NCBI RefSeq assembly: GCF_003015185.1
Contig: NZ_CP027860.1
Coordinates: 2,728,001-2,792,000 of the forward strand
Reading direction: 5' to 3'
DNA: 64,000 nt
Source: Ahniella affigens
Lineage (GTDB): Bacteria; Pseudomonadota; Gammaproteobacteria; Xanthomonadales; Ahniellaceae
The notes under the pieces were generated by a model. That model was given only the letters and a program-made list of their open reading frames with translations. It did not search any database and had not been told where the DNA came from. Positions within the stretch are counted from its first letter, which is position 1. Each line of letters opens with the position of its first letter. A program made the translations under genes and the position numbers. This document shows positions 8,438-16,746 of the stretch, in pieces.

Positions 8438-9253
8438 ATGCGCACTACCAAGCTTTGTATCGCCCTGACCCTGGGCCTGATGAGTTCAGTCGCCATCGCC
8501 GATGACTGGTCGGGCTTCTACGCAGAATTCGCCGCTGGTCAAAACGGCGGGCTGGACGACAATCAGGATCGTTTTGAATTCGATACCGACTTGAACGGGG
8601 CATATGCCGACACCGTCACGACGGCGGCTGGCGCTGACGCATTTTCACCTGGATTCTGCGACGGGATCGCCAGAGACCGCACTCCCGCAGGCGGCTGCGC
8701 CGGAAACGTGACCGACCAGGAATGGGCGATCCGCGGTGGCTACGACTGGCAGTCAGGTGATTGGGTTTACGGGGCCGTTTTTGAGTATGCCCGACCCGAC
8801 GTTCGCGACGCAGTGTCCGCTTTCAGCACGACACCCGCGCGCTACACGATGATTCGTAATGTTGACGGACTCTTCGCAATTCGTGGTCGTCTGGGCTTCA
8901 GCCTGCTGGAAGGCAATGGCCTCCTGTACGGCACCGCTGGCCTGGCCCGGGCCGACATTCGCAATCGCTTCGATACGAGCAACCTCGTGAACACGTTTGT
9001 CGATAGCGGCGACGACACGGCAAATGGCACGCAATTTGGCGTCGGCTACACGCATCGCTTCGGCAACTGGACCGTGGGTCTTGAGTACCTGATGACCATG
9101 CTGAATGACGACAGTTACCGCGTTCGTGCGCAAGGCCCCGCTCCCGCCACGAATCCGTTCATCCGGACCAACCCAAACGGTACGGACTTTCGTCGTAGTG
9201 ACGATGACTTCGACTTCGACAGCATTCGGCTGACGCTGGGCTGGCGCTTCTAA
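8438..9253 (+). CDS. outer-membrane beta-barrel protein
   Basis: A 271-residue protein with a Sec signal peptide (cleavage around AIA|DDW, residue 21) that then starts WSGFYAEFAAGQNGG, the usual opening of small OmpA/Omp25-like barrels. It alternates aromatic-rich strands and acidic turns and ends LTLGWRF, with the C-terminal aromatic needed for BAM-dependent insertion. ATG 8438 has GGAGA 8 nt upstream. A Cys pair in a periplasmic or extracellular loop (FCDGIARDRTPAGGCAG) could form a disulfide. It is followed directly by the hairpin array at 9258-9506. Function unknown; such barrels may be porins, adhesins or structural. Confidence 0.85.
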   Translation: MRTTKLCIALTLGLMSSVAIADDWSGFYAEFAAGQNGGLDDNQDRFEFDTDLNGAYADTVTTAAGADAFSPGFCDGIARDRTPAGGCAGNVTDQEWAIRGGYDWQSGDWVYGAVFEYARPDVRDAVSAFSTTPARYTMIRNVDGLFAIRGRLGFSLLEGNGLLYGTAGLARADIRNRFDTSNLVNTFVDSGDDTANGTQFGVGYTHRFGNWTVGLEYLMTMLNDDSYRVRAQGPAPATNPFIRTNPNGTDFRRSDDDFDFDSIRLTLGWRF

Positions 9254-9257
9254 GGAG

Positions 9258-9506
9258 GGTCTGAATAAGTCCATCCTGGACTTTCAGACCCGCACTGAGT
9301 CCATCACGTGTCCGGACTCAGTGCCCCAGAATCAAGCACTTGCGTGCTTGATTCTGGGCGGGCCATCCATGGCCCGCATCGCCTCTGAACTTGTTCAGAG
9401 GCTCCCTAATGCACCGGGGACGCGCCAGGGTATAAATCAGGCTATAAATCAGGCCATCCTGGACGCTCCTACCTACACTGAGTCCGGCGCGGGTCCGGGC
9501 TCAGTG
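9258..9506. repeat. Array of six consecutive hairpins
   Basis: Six inverted repeats follow one another between convergent genes: 9258-9290 (GGTCTGAA stem, with a second AGTCC/GGACT stem inside), 9293-9323 (CACTGAGTCC, 10 bp), 9325-9358 (15-bp perfect stem, TTGC loop), 9358-9377 (GCGGGCCAT, 9 bp), 9381-9402 (GCCTCTGAA, CTTG loop) and 9476-9506 (CACTGAG, same arms as the second). Between the last two is a direct repeat of ATAAATCAGGC. The remaining sequence to 9609 holds no gene. This resembles a REP/BIME-like mosaic; it may also act as a bidirectional terminator. Confidence 0.85.
9268..9323. repeat. Intergenic repeat, copy A
   Basis: This stretch aligns by eye with 54771-54825. Both run AGTCCA, a CC-GGAC half, TCAGACCC, CACT, a variable centre, then GTCCGGACTC. 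The two copies lie about 45 kb apart in unrelated intergenic regions. Confidence 0.6.
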
Positions 9507-9609
9507 TTCCCGAACCAAATACTTTTCAGAACCAACAGAATCCCCCGCCCGGACACGCTGGACCGAAATTGGGTCGAGCAAGCGCGCAGGATCAAATCGA
9601 CAAGGGGCG

Positions 9610-10074
9610 CTATTCGAAGTCGCTCGCAAACAGAGGCGGTTCGGGAGGCGCATCAATGAAGTTGATTGGTGCTGACATGGCGGTGTGTATTTCACAAACG
9701 TAGTACAGCACATTCGGCGTGCTTGCCTGAACCGTCCACGTCATCGTGCCGATCTCAGTGCGATTCCCCACAATGCCATTATCGTAGGCATTGTCAGACC
9801 CGGCCTCGCGAATGGTTTTGATGACAAATGGGTGGCCATTCGCGGTGATATTGAACGGGTAAGTACACCCCCGCACCAATGTGAGCGTGGGGTCCAGCAC
9901 GCCATTGACCACATAGGAACCAGCGCCCTGATTCGTCACGGTAAACACTGGGCCACTGCCACCTGCGCAAGGATCAAACCCCGCACTCGCCCAATTGGAT
10001 ATCGTCAACAGGGTCACAGCCACCAGCGGCAAGCGGAGACGGAATCGAGCAAAGCAAGGCATTTGTGGCGTCAT
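9610..10074 (-). CDS. small exported cupredoxin-like protein with F-E tail
   Basis: A 154-residue protein with a Sec signal peptide (cleavage near SASA|GF, about residue 32) and one cupredoxin-like domain. Probable type 1 copper ligands are visible: His81 (ANGHPF) and the C-x2-H-x2-M loop YYVCEIHTAM (Cys127, His130, Met133). It ends DAPPEPPLFASDFE: a Pro-rich stalk, then a hydrophobic-F-x-S/N-x-F-E terminus shared with the proteins encoded at 15206-16606 and 16747-19005. Either ATG 10074 or ATG 10062 may be used. Likely an electron carrier or copper-binding exported protein; the partner is unknown. It is transcribed towards the hairpin array. Confidence 0.8.
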   Translation of the reverse strand: MTPQMPCFARFRLRLPLVAVTLLTISNWASAGFDPCAGGSGPVFTVTNQGAGSYVVNGVLDPTLTLVRGCTYPFNITANGHPFVIKTIREAGSDNAYDNGIVGNRTEIGTMTWTVQASTPNVLYYVCEIHTAMSAPINFIDAPPEPPLFASDFE

Positions 10075-10541
10075 CGTTCTATGCCGACATGAACGGCATC
10101 GCGCAAGTTTGAGACAGGGATCGGTATCTCACCAGATACCAGCATCGTCCGCAAACGAATCGCGAGCGTTTTCTGAGCCGCGATCGGTCGAATCCGGCGC
10201 ACGGCAACGACACTACGACCCAACCATGCCATTGCCAAACTTGGACCGCCTCCGTGGCAGCAGGTCTTTGGTGTACCCATTGCAGCCGCACCGAGCAGCC
10301 TGATCCAAGCCTGCGTCAAGCCGCGCAAGATCGGGTTCGATCCCATGGAGCGGTTGATTGTTGGCAAATCACTGATGAGACAGATCCATAGTCTCGCCCA
10401 ACTCCGAGATGCCGATTCGGTGAAGTCCGCTTAAGCGACGGTTCCATTGAATTAGCCTACAATTTGTAAACTTTTTCCCCCAACTTCTGTCGAAGTCGGC
10501 ATACCTAACCGCAGCAATTCCAACCGCAAGGATGCAGCACG
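10075..10541. other. Intergenic region, no gene seen
   Basis: About 470 nt between divergent genes. Frames are open on both strands but encode Arg-rich, repeat-free sequence without family resemblance. The last 100 nt before the lipoxygenase gene are AT-richer (TACAATTTGTAAAC near 10458) and probably carry its promoter, though no good -35/-10 pair is evident. Confidence 0.4.
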
Positions 10542-12749
10542 ATGGCCAACCTAGCCGAGTCGTTTCGCAACAGTTCGCCCTATGGCGACGATTTCTTGGC
10601 CACGAAGCCGCTCAAGCCGGAGGCGAATATTCGTTTGCCCCAGCATGTCGACGCCGACGAACGCGAGCGCCGTGAGTTCGCGCTGTCGCTCAAGCGCCTG
10701 CAGTACAACTACACGCGAACCTATCCATCGCTGGAGAACGTTCCGGTGTCAGCCGACCTGCCTCCCGCAGAGATCTATGACGCCCGCTACGGTGGCCTCG
10801 TGGAGGCCGCGCAAGAACGCGTTTGGCATAACTTCCGTCACATTCTCCATACGGCGCTTGAGCGGCAGCTCACCGACAACGTCACCAACGCCAGGCTCGG
10901 GGAGTTCAAGGAAATCGGCAAGCTGCTAAAGAACGAAAGCGGTTTGCTGGATTTCCTACGCGATATCACCAAGCTCACGTCCGATATCCCAGGGATGGTG
11001 GAGACCGCTTCTGACAGCCTATTCAACATCCCCGATGACATCCGCAAAATGGTCATCGGCTTTGTCAAAGTGCAGGAGCAGGCCAAGACCGAGGGCCCCA
11101 CAGCCCATTTGAAATCGGCCCTGTACGAAATGCTGGCCCATAACAAGGGCCGCAACTACCTGAAGGCCACCAGCACCCACGACTATATCAAGTTGCACGA
11201 GAAGCTCTCGACCCCGCTGATGCTTGGGATTGACCGCCAATCTTGGATGCCCGCGGTGGGCCTGCCGTGCGAGCAGGACTGGTTTTTCGCTTACCTGCAA
11301 CTGGCTGGTTTCAACACGACCTTGCTGACCGGCGTGGTCTTGAACGAAGCCGACGCCATCGACCGGTTGAAGGCGAAGACGCTGGCGCAACTGCTCAATA
11401 AGATGCCGCTAAACGACGCACAGTTCCAACGCATCATCGGCGATGCCACGGTGACCCTGGCACAGGCCGCATCTGAGAAGCGTCTGTTTGTGTGCGACTA
11501 CCACATGTTCGATGGCCTCAAAGCGATCAAGCACCACGGCCTCCAGCGGCACATGGTCGCGCCGGTGGTGCTGTTCTACTGGGATCCGAAGCCGCCACAC
11601 GGCTTCCCTCAGGACGCCGACGGTGCGCTGCGGCCAGTGGCGGTGATGTGCTCACAACACTACGATCCGGTGCACTCGCCGATCTTCACGCCCAACGACA
11701 GTTGCGATGCCAACGATGGGAATGGCCTGAAGTGGCGGGTAGCCAAGTTCCTCGCTAACGCCGCTTGCGCCATTCACCACGAATCGATCGCGCACTTGGG
11801 AGAATGTCACCTCACCGTGGAGCCGGCCGTCCTGGCCACACACCGGCAACTTTCGGAGAACCATCCGCTGCACAAGTTGCTGATCCCACATTTCCGCTTC
11901 AACATCAACATCAACTATGACGCGCGGCGCGACCTGATCTCGCCAGGCGGCGTGGTCGCTACGAGCATCGGACCGGCGATCGCCGAAACGCTGCAACTGG
12001 TGGCCAAAGCGCGACTAGCCTGGCACTGGGACCAGAACCGGCCGGACCGCATGTTCCACGCACGCGCCGTAGATGCGGACGCGCTGGTCAAATTTCCGTT
12101 CCGTGACGACACCCTGTTGGTGTGGGCCGCGATTCGCCGGTTCGTCGCCGCCTATGTTACGCACTACTATGCCGACGACGTGGCGGTGGTCGATGATGGC
12201 GAACTGCAGAATTGGATTCACGAGATGACGTCGCCGCTCTATGCCCATTTCCGAGGTATGGACGGCCTGATGGAGACGGGCGACCCAAATCGCCCATACT
12301 GCATTGCGAGTCGCGACTACCTGATCGACGTGATTGCTCAGCTCATCTACGTCGCTGGGCCGCAACACGCCAACACAAACTACGCCCAGTACCCATTGAT
12401 GTCGCATGTACCTAGCGTGGCTGGCACAATCTATCGAACACCGCCGACCCGACTGACGAAACTGGAGTCTGAGGACGAACTACTGTCGTGGTATCCGCCC
12501 TTGGATGTTGCGCTCTATGGGTTCTCCTTCGAGTATCTCTTGAGCAGCATCCAATACGATAAGCTCGGGCACTACGACGAAAACCTGTCTTTTCCCTACT
12601 TCACCGATCCCCGGATCCGCGAAATCGTTGCCGATTTCCAGCATGAGCTGGCATTGATCGAAATGGAAATCCGCCAGCGCAACCGGTCGCGGCCCTACGC
12701 CTACACGTTCCAGTTGCCGTCGAGAATCCCAAACAGCATCAGCATTTGA
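10542..12749 (+). CDS. lipoxygenase
   Basis: A 735-residue bacterial lipoxygenase, which inserts dioxygen into polyunsaturated fatty acids. The iron ligands are all visible. HESIAHLGECH gives the His-x4-His-x4-His helix. It is followed by the family signature EPAVLATHRQLSENHPLHKLLIPH. GPQHANTNYAQY supplies the later His and Asn. The protein ends in ...NSISI, the C-terminal isoleucine whose carboxylate binds iron. The length fits the catalytic domain with a helical N-terminal lid rather than a plant-type PLAT domain. No signal peptide is evident, unlike the secreted Pseudomonas aeruginosa LoxA. ATG 10542 has AAGGA about 12 nt upstream. The gene stands alone. Confidence 0.95.
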   Translation: MANLAESFRNSSPYGDDFLATKPLKPEANIRLPQHVDADERERREFALSLKRLQYNYTRTYPSLENVPVSADLPPAEIYDARYGGLVEAAQERVWHNFRHILHTALERQLTDNVTNARLGEFKEIGKLLKNESGLLDFLRDITKLTSDIPGMVETASDSLFNIPDDIRKMVIGFVKVQEQAKTEGPTAHLKSALYEMLAHNKGRNYLKATSTHDYIKLHEKLSTPLMLGIDRQSWMPAVGLPCEQDWFFAYLQLAGFNTTLLTGVVLNEADAIDRLKAKTLAQLLNKMPLNDAQFQRIIGDATVTLAQAASEKRLFVCDYHMFDGLKAIKHHGLQRHMVAPVVLFYWDPKPPHGFPQDADGALRPVAVMCSQHYDPVHSPIFTPNDSCDANDGNGLKWRVAKFLANAACAIHHESIAHLGECHLTVEPAVLATHRQLSENHPLHKLLIPHFRFNININYDARRDLISPGGVVATSIGPAIAETLQLVAKARLAWHWDQNRPDRMFHARAVDADALVKFPFRDDTLLVWAAIRRFVAAYVTHYYADDVAVVDDGELQNWIHEMTSPLYAHFRGMDGLMETGDPNRPYCIASRDYLIDVIAQLIYVAGPQHANTNYAQYPLMSHVPSVAGTIYRTPPTRLTKLESEDELLSWYPPLDVALYGFSFEYLLSSIQYDKLGHYDENLSFPYFTDPRIREIVADFQHELALIEMEIRQRNRSRPYAYTFQLPSRIPNSISI

Positions 12750-13225
12750 TCCCTCTAGCGATCGCTTCGTTCATCGAAAGATTGATGTCGAGCGGGCTCG
12801 TTCGTGCCGATCGCAGCTGGTGCCCTTTTGGACGAGCGGTCTGTTGAACGCGACCCACCTCGTCCAAGGTGTGTTCGAGTGAGGATGGTTCTAAGGCGGT
12901 TCGGAGCGCCCTGTTCCAGAAGAATCTTGAAGGAGCTGGTAGGCAGTTCCAGGCAAGGCGAGGCGCGAAGGCGAACCGTCGCGGCAAGTACTGTAGCGAC
13001 TCGCTCTGCCACATTGGTTTGATCGCCGAGGAATTCACATGAGTCGTTTTCAGCCTACGCCGCAAGACCTTGCTGCTTTTGGCGAATGGGCAATGCGGCG
13101 CAACTCGCTTGACCTCCAGCACATTGTGTTTGCGTGACCACCGTTGCACGATCAGAGTTTGGATGGCAGATCACCATTCGGCCAGACCTCATCTGAAATA
13201 GCGCTTCATTGCGGAGTCCGAGTAC
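12750..13225. other. Intergenic region, possible mini-ORF
   Basis: No established gene in 476 nt. The only item with a ribosome site is a 32-codon frame at 13039-13137. The rest shows open frames on both strands without resemblance to known proteins. Confidence 0.4.
13039..13137 (+). CDS. possible 32-residue ORF
   Basis: ATG 13039 is preceded by GAGGA at 7-nt spacing and reads 32 codons from MSRFQPTPQDLAAFGEWAMR to a TGA at 13135. It may be a small protein or the decayed 5' end of a larger gene. There is no other support. Confidence 0.2.
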   Translation: MSRFQPTPQDLAAFGEWAMRRNSLDLQHIVFA

Positions 13226-14143
13226 ATGGGCAAGCTGTGGCAGGCACACTTTTCGACACCCGCGCTGCTCATGGCTGCCTGTTTGCTTTTTGCGGTGAGC
13301 GCGAGCCACAGCCGAGAACGCTGCGAGACTGGGATTCCGAAACTCCAGCCGACATGGCAGGTGACTGGTTTGCGACATCCGGAGAGTGCCGAATTGAGTC
13401 GCGACGGAACGTTTCTCTATGTCTCAATGGTGGATGGCGAGGCCGATGCGGCCGATCAGAAGGGGCAGATTGCAAGAATCGGTTTGGACGGCACCCTCCT
13501 TGACGCGGATTGGCTGGTCGGGTTGAACGCCCCAAAAGGCATGGCGCTCAAAGGCAAGCGATTGTTCGTGTCTGACCTGACCGAACTGCTGGAGATCGAT
13601 ACCAAGAACGCGCGAATCATTGCGCGGCATAAAATCCCCGACTCGGAGTTCCTGAATGACGTCGCGCTGGCGCCTCCTGGATCAAGCATGCCGGGAGCCA
13701 TCCTGGTGAGCGACTCGGCGAAGGGACGAATCAGCCGATTGCATTTGGGAAAGGTGGTCGAATGGCTCCGGGATCCGCAATTGCGCAGCATCAATGGGCT
13801 CCTGGCCCTGCCGGATGCGCTGCTGGTCACCACCATGCAAGGTCTATTGCTCGCGATCAACTGGCGCACTCAGAACATTACCGTGCTGGGCTCTGGCCTC
13901 GGCGACGGCGACGGAATCGCAAAGCTCGCCGATCAGCGCTATCTCGTGAGTGAGTGGCCGGGACACCTGTACTTGGTGCAGCCCGGCCAGCCGAACCACG
14001 TGCTGCTCGACACGCAAGCAGAGAAGCGTCTTCTGAATGATTTCCTATTATTGCCGCCCAATCGGAACAACGCTTCACCCGTGCTGATCATTCCGCATCT
14101 GGAGCCTGGGGCGCTGACCGCGTTTCAACTGGACTGTGGTTGA
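13226..14143 (+). CDS. exported SMP-30/gluconolactonase-like beta-propeller
   Basis: A 305-residue protein with a signal peptide (hydrophobic ALLMAACLLFAVSA at residues 13-26) and a beta-propeller resembling the SMP-30/gluconolactonase/NHL group. Repeated strands include HPESAELSRDGTFLYVSMVDG, LNAPKGMALKGKRLFVSD, FLNDVALAPPG and INGLLALPDALLVTT. The Glu, Asn and Asp at these positions are where the metal ligands of gluconolactonases lie. ATG 13226 has GGAG 10 nt upstream. Family members hydrolyse lactones or organophosphates; some are only binding proteins. The substrate cannot be named. It is monocistronic between two gene-poor stretches. Confidence 0.75.
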   Translation: MGKLWQAHFSTPALLMAACLLFAVSASHSRERCETGIPKLQPTWQVTGLRHPESAELSRDGTFLYVSMVDGEADAADQKGQIARIGLDGTLLDADWLVGLNAPKGMALKGKRLFVSDLTELLEIDTKNARIIARHKIPDSEFLNDVALAPPGSSMPGAILVSDSAKGRISRLHLGKVVEWLRDPQLRSINGLLALPDALLVTTMQGLLLAINWRTQNITVLGSGLGDGDGIAKLADQRYLVSEWPGHLYLVQPGQPNHVLLDTQAEKRLLNDFLLLPPNRNNASPVLIIPHLEPGALTAFQLDCG

Positions 14144-14642
14144 TTCGGACACACGTCGTGAACGCAGAGTCAGCACTGCATTGGCCGGGACCCAGGATCT
14201 TGAACAATCGCTGCGCTGCATTGGCCGACTGCCGCCCCGGCGGATACGCTCGTGACCTTGGTAAAGTGGGCGCGATGCTCCAGCGCAAGCCTTGAAGGGC
14301 TTCCGCCGCCGCTCCACACGCTTGCATAAGCGTCGTCCCACCTGCGAGGTCGTTCCATGTCAGGATTTGATTCTGAACCGGCTTATCCCAATCAGACATG
14401 CTGGCCGTAATCAGACACGCGAGTCATTGAACAGGCCAAATCGTCCGCACGAGTACGAGCCCTATGCGGGTCCGACCGCGGGGAACAGACTGATTCAACC
14501 TGCCAATTGCGACATTGGCATCGGGCTGGCCGTCCGCTAAGACAGCATTTGGCAGGCGTTATTGCATGCGCATGAACGGCGCGCACAACCATGGCCCGCA
14601 TCGCATTCCAGGATCACCCCAGGTTTTAAGCAGTGCCGCCCG
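14144..14642. other. Intergenic region, no gene seen
   Basis: Some 500 nt between convergent genes. A short stem TGCCGC/GCGGCA (14634-14654) overlaps the pilA stop but has no T-run. Nothing else is supported. Confidence 0.45.
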
Positions 14643-15071
14643 TCAGTTGCGGCAGTTGGAAGGCACAAACCGTTCCGGAACCGTGTTGTGCTCGCAGACC
14701 CAGTGCACGGCACCAACTTCAGCGACCGGCACCATCTGGATACTGAGCCCGGCGATCGCCGCGTTCGCGTCATTGCCAAAGGTGCACGACACGACCCCTA
14801 GGGTACCGACGGACACGGAGCTGATGTAGTTACCGGCAATCTCAGTCGCAGGCGCCACGCCAGCATCGACGTTCGAAGTCGGGAAGGAACCGGTATTGGT
14901 GAATCCTTCAGCGACCGCCGTCTTGGTGCCGGAGACCAACGTCAGACATTCGCCCACTTGCGCCCGGATCGCATAGTCCTGGTAAGCAGGGATGGCCAAA
15001 GCGGCCAGGATGGCAATGATCGCCACCACGATCATCAATTCAATCAGGGTAAAGCCGTTGTTGGTGCGCAT
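14643..15071 (-). CDS. pilA: type IV major pilin
   Basis: A 142-residue prepilin. The short leader MRTNNG is cut by prepilin peptidase before [20 protein letters not shown], the N-methylated hydrophobic helix with Glu5 that packs pilin subunits. The globular domain ends with the disulfide loop between WVCEHN and PSNCRN. ATG 15071 is chosen over the longer frame because it gives the canonical 6-residue leader and has AGAAGGG upstream. A sigma-54 type promoter lies at 15123-15137, as expected for PilR/RpoN control. No second pilin or pil assembly genes are adjacent, so assembly proteins must be encoded elsewhere. Confidence 0.95.
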   Translation of the reverse strand: MRTNNGFTLIELMIVVAIIAILAALAIPAYQDYAIRAQVGECLTLVSGTKTAVAEGFTNTGSFPTSNVDAGVAPATEIAGNYISSVSVGTLGVVSCTFGNDANAAIAGLSIQMVPVAEVGAVHWVCEHNTVPERFVPSNCRN

Positions 15072-15122
15072 CGCGACAGACCCTTCTGGGAAGATGGATA
15101 AATGGCATTCGATACTTCTCAA

Positions 15123-15137
15123 GCACGATTTATGCCA
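15123..15137 (-). promoter_or_regulatory. sigma-54 (-24/-12) promoter of pilA
   Basis: On the minus strand the sequence is TGGCATAAATCGTGC. GG and GC are at the required 10-nt spacing and 9 of 11 consensus positions match TGGCACG-N4-TTGC. It ends about 52 nt before the pilA ATG, leaving a leader of about 40 nt. Confidence 0.65.
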
Positions 15138-15205
15138 GCTTTGACCATCAAGGAGTCAGTCGCCCCATCACCTTTGCCCCGTCCCGCCCGCCAAAAACGA
15201 GCGGC

Positions 15206-16606
15206 TCAGTCCTCGAACCCGTTGCTAAAAATGCGGGCGACGAGATCAACCTCGAACGCACCTATGTCAATTGGCAGTGAAACCGGTCGAGCGACCGTTC
15301 CACCCGGCGCCAAGGGCGCCCGCAACGGTGGATGGACGACCGGCGGAAACAGTGGATTGCTAAGGTCAAAATCCGGCGTCGTTACGGTGTTGGCATTTCC
15401 AGCGTCCAGCAACGAGCTACCCAATGCGGGGACGAAATTGGCGCCGGCCGCATCGACGAATCCTGGAATCGTGCCGGTGATCGTGCCGACAATGGTGTGA
15501 CTCAAGTTGGTCGGATTGAACACGAACCCGCTCTTCACCCAGTTATTGCTGCCGGTCACCCGCGCCGTGCCGCTGGCCCATACTGCCTCGACCGCCCGCA
15601 CCAGGGTCACGTTGCTGGCGCCATCACGCCAGATGACATTGTTGTGGAATTCGAGCGACTCAATGCCATCAAACAAGCGGAACACAGTCGGTGTGTCGGC
15701 AGTCGCCTGACTGCGCACGATGGTGTTGTTGACGACTCGGTAGCGTCCATTGCTCTGGCCCGTGGCATCGCCACCAAATCGCACCACAGCGCCGAAGCTC
15801 GCGGTATGCAAGATCACGTTGCCAACCACATCAGAGTCTTCGCGCTTCAGTGTTTCAGTAAAGCCTGGTTGCGCACCATTGGGATCGGGCCCAATCAGCT
15901 CCAACTCATGAAAATAGGCGCCTTCCAGCCAGTTGTAGTAAATCTCGTTGCGCTCGGCGCGACTCTTGACCAGATTGCCGCCCGGCACTGCATCATCGAA
16001 CTGGCTGTCATGCAGATAGCTGTATTGAAGACGGAACACGGCACCTGGGTAGGCCACCTCGTCGGTGGCCATGTACACCGCGTGATTACCCTGATTGGAT
16101 CCCGAATTGCGAATTTCCGAATACTCGATGGTCAGCGAGCCGGAATCGGTATCTGCACCCAGAATGCCATGGCGCGGACAGTCCCGGACCAGCACATTGC
16201 GAATCGTGATGTCGTGGGCATGGTGATAAATGCAGCGAAACGTCCCGGTGCTGGTGTTGCCGGTGCCGGTGACTTCAAAGTTCTCGAACACCACATGGTT
16301 CGACGAGCGGAACTCAATCGTGTTCGTGCCGCCGCGCAAAATCGGCCGCGCGCCGGCAACGGCGATGCCGCGCAAGACGACCGGATTGCCGGGCGCTCCG
16401 GCATCGCCACTGCCCATCACGATGCCCGGCGAGCCCACGTCATAAGTCACGCCGCCATCCACCTCGACCAGATCTCCCGGTCCCAAATCGATGGCCGTGA
16501 ACAACGCACTCAGCGTGGTGTGAGTACGCGTTGGACCAACCTGATACGTCAAGGCTTCAGCGTGACCGATACACAGACAAGTGAGCACCACCAGGATTGA
16601 ACGCAC
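15206..16606 (-). CDS. secreted right-handed beta-helix protein with F-E tail
   Basis: A 466-residue protein with a signal peptide (MRSILVVLTCLCIGHAEA, cut near residue 18) and a GTG start at 16606. The body shows parallel beta-helix rungs: NTIEFRSSNHVVFENFEVTG, HDITIRNVLVRDC, SLTIEYSEIRNSG, RYRVVNNTIVRS and SLEFHNNVIWR. This resembles pectate-lyase-like and NosD-like folds. No catalytic set can be named. After a Pro-rich segment and DIGAFEV it ends VARIFSNGFED, the same type of terminus seen at 9610-10074 and 16747-19005. Probably secreted or surface-bound; substrate unknown, and polysaccharide binding or cleavage is only a family-based guess. Confidence 0.85.
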   Translation of the reverse strand: MRSILVVLTCLCIGHAEALTYQVGPTRTHTTLSALFTAIDLGPGDLVEVDGGVTYDVGSPGIVMGSGDAGAPGNPVVLRGIAVAGARPILRGGTNTIEFRSSNHVVFENFEVTGTGNTSTGTFRCIYHHAHDITIRNVLVRDCPRHGILGADTDSGSLTIEYSEIRNSGSNQGNHAVYMATDEVAYPGAVFRLQYSYLHDSQFDDAVPGGNLVKSRAERNEIYYNWLEGAYFHELELIGPDPNGAQPGFTETLKREDSDVVGNVILHTASFGAVVRFGGDATGQSNGRYRVVNNTIVRSQATADTPTVFRLFDGIESLEFHNNVIWRDGASNVTLVRAVEAVWASGTARVTGSNNWVKSGFVFNPTNLSHTIVGTITGTIPGFVDAAGANFVPALGSSLLDAGNANTVTTPDFDLSNPLFPPVVHPPLRAPLAPGGTVARPVSLPIDIGAFEVDLVARIFSNGFED

Positions 16607-16746
16607 CGCACGATTCCAGGTCGAGAAGAAGTCCCAGAGCGTAGTCGATCAGGCGTTCACGAGAACGTGATCAGATCGCCGAACTGAATCCAAGGCGTTC
16701 GCGCCTGCCTATTCGACGGCCTGACGTCAACACGCTATAACGACCG

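Noticed and set aside
10075-10541. Open frames between the cupredoxin and lipoxygenase genes
   Set aside because: Arg-rich readings on both strands, no family resemblance, no ribosome sites.
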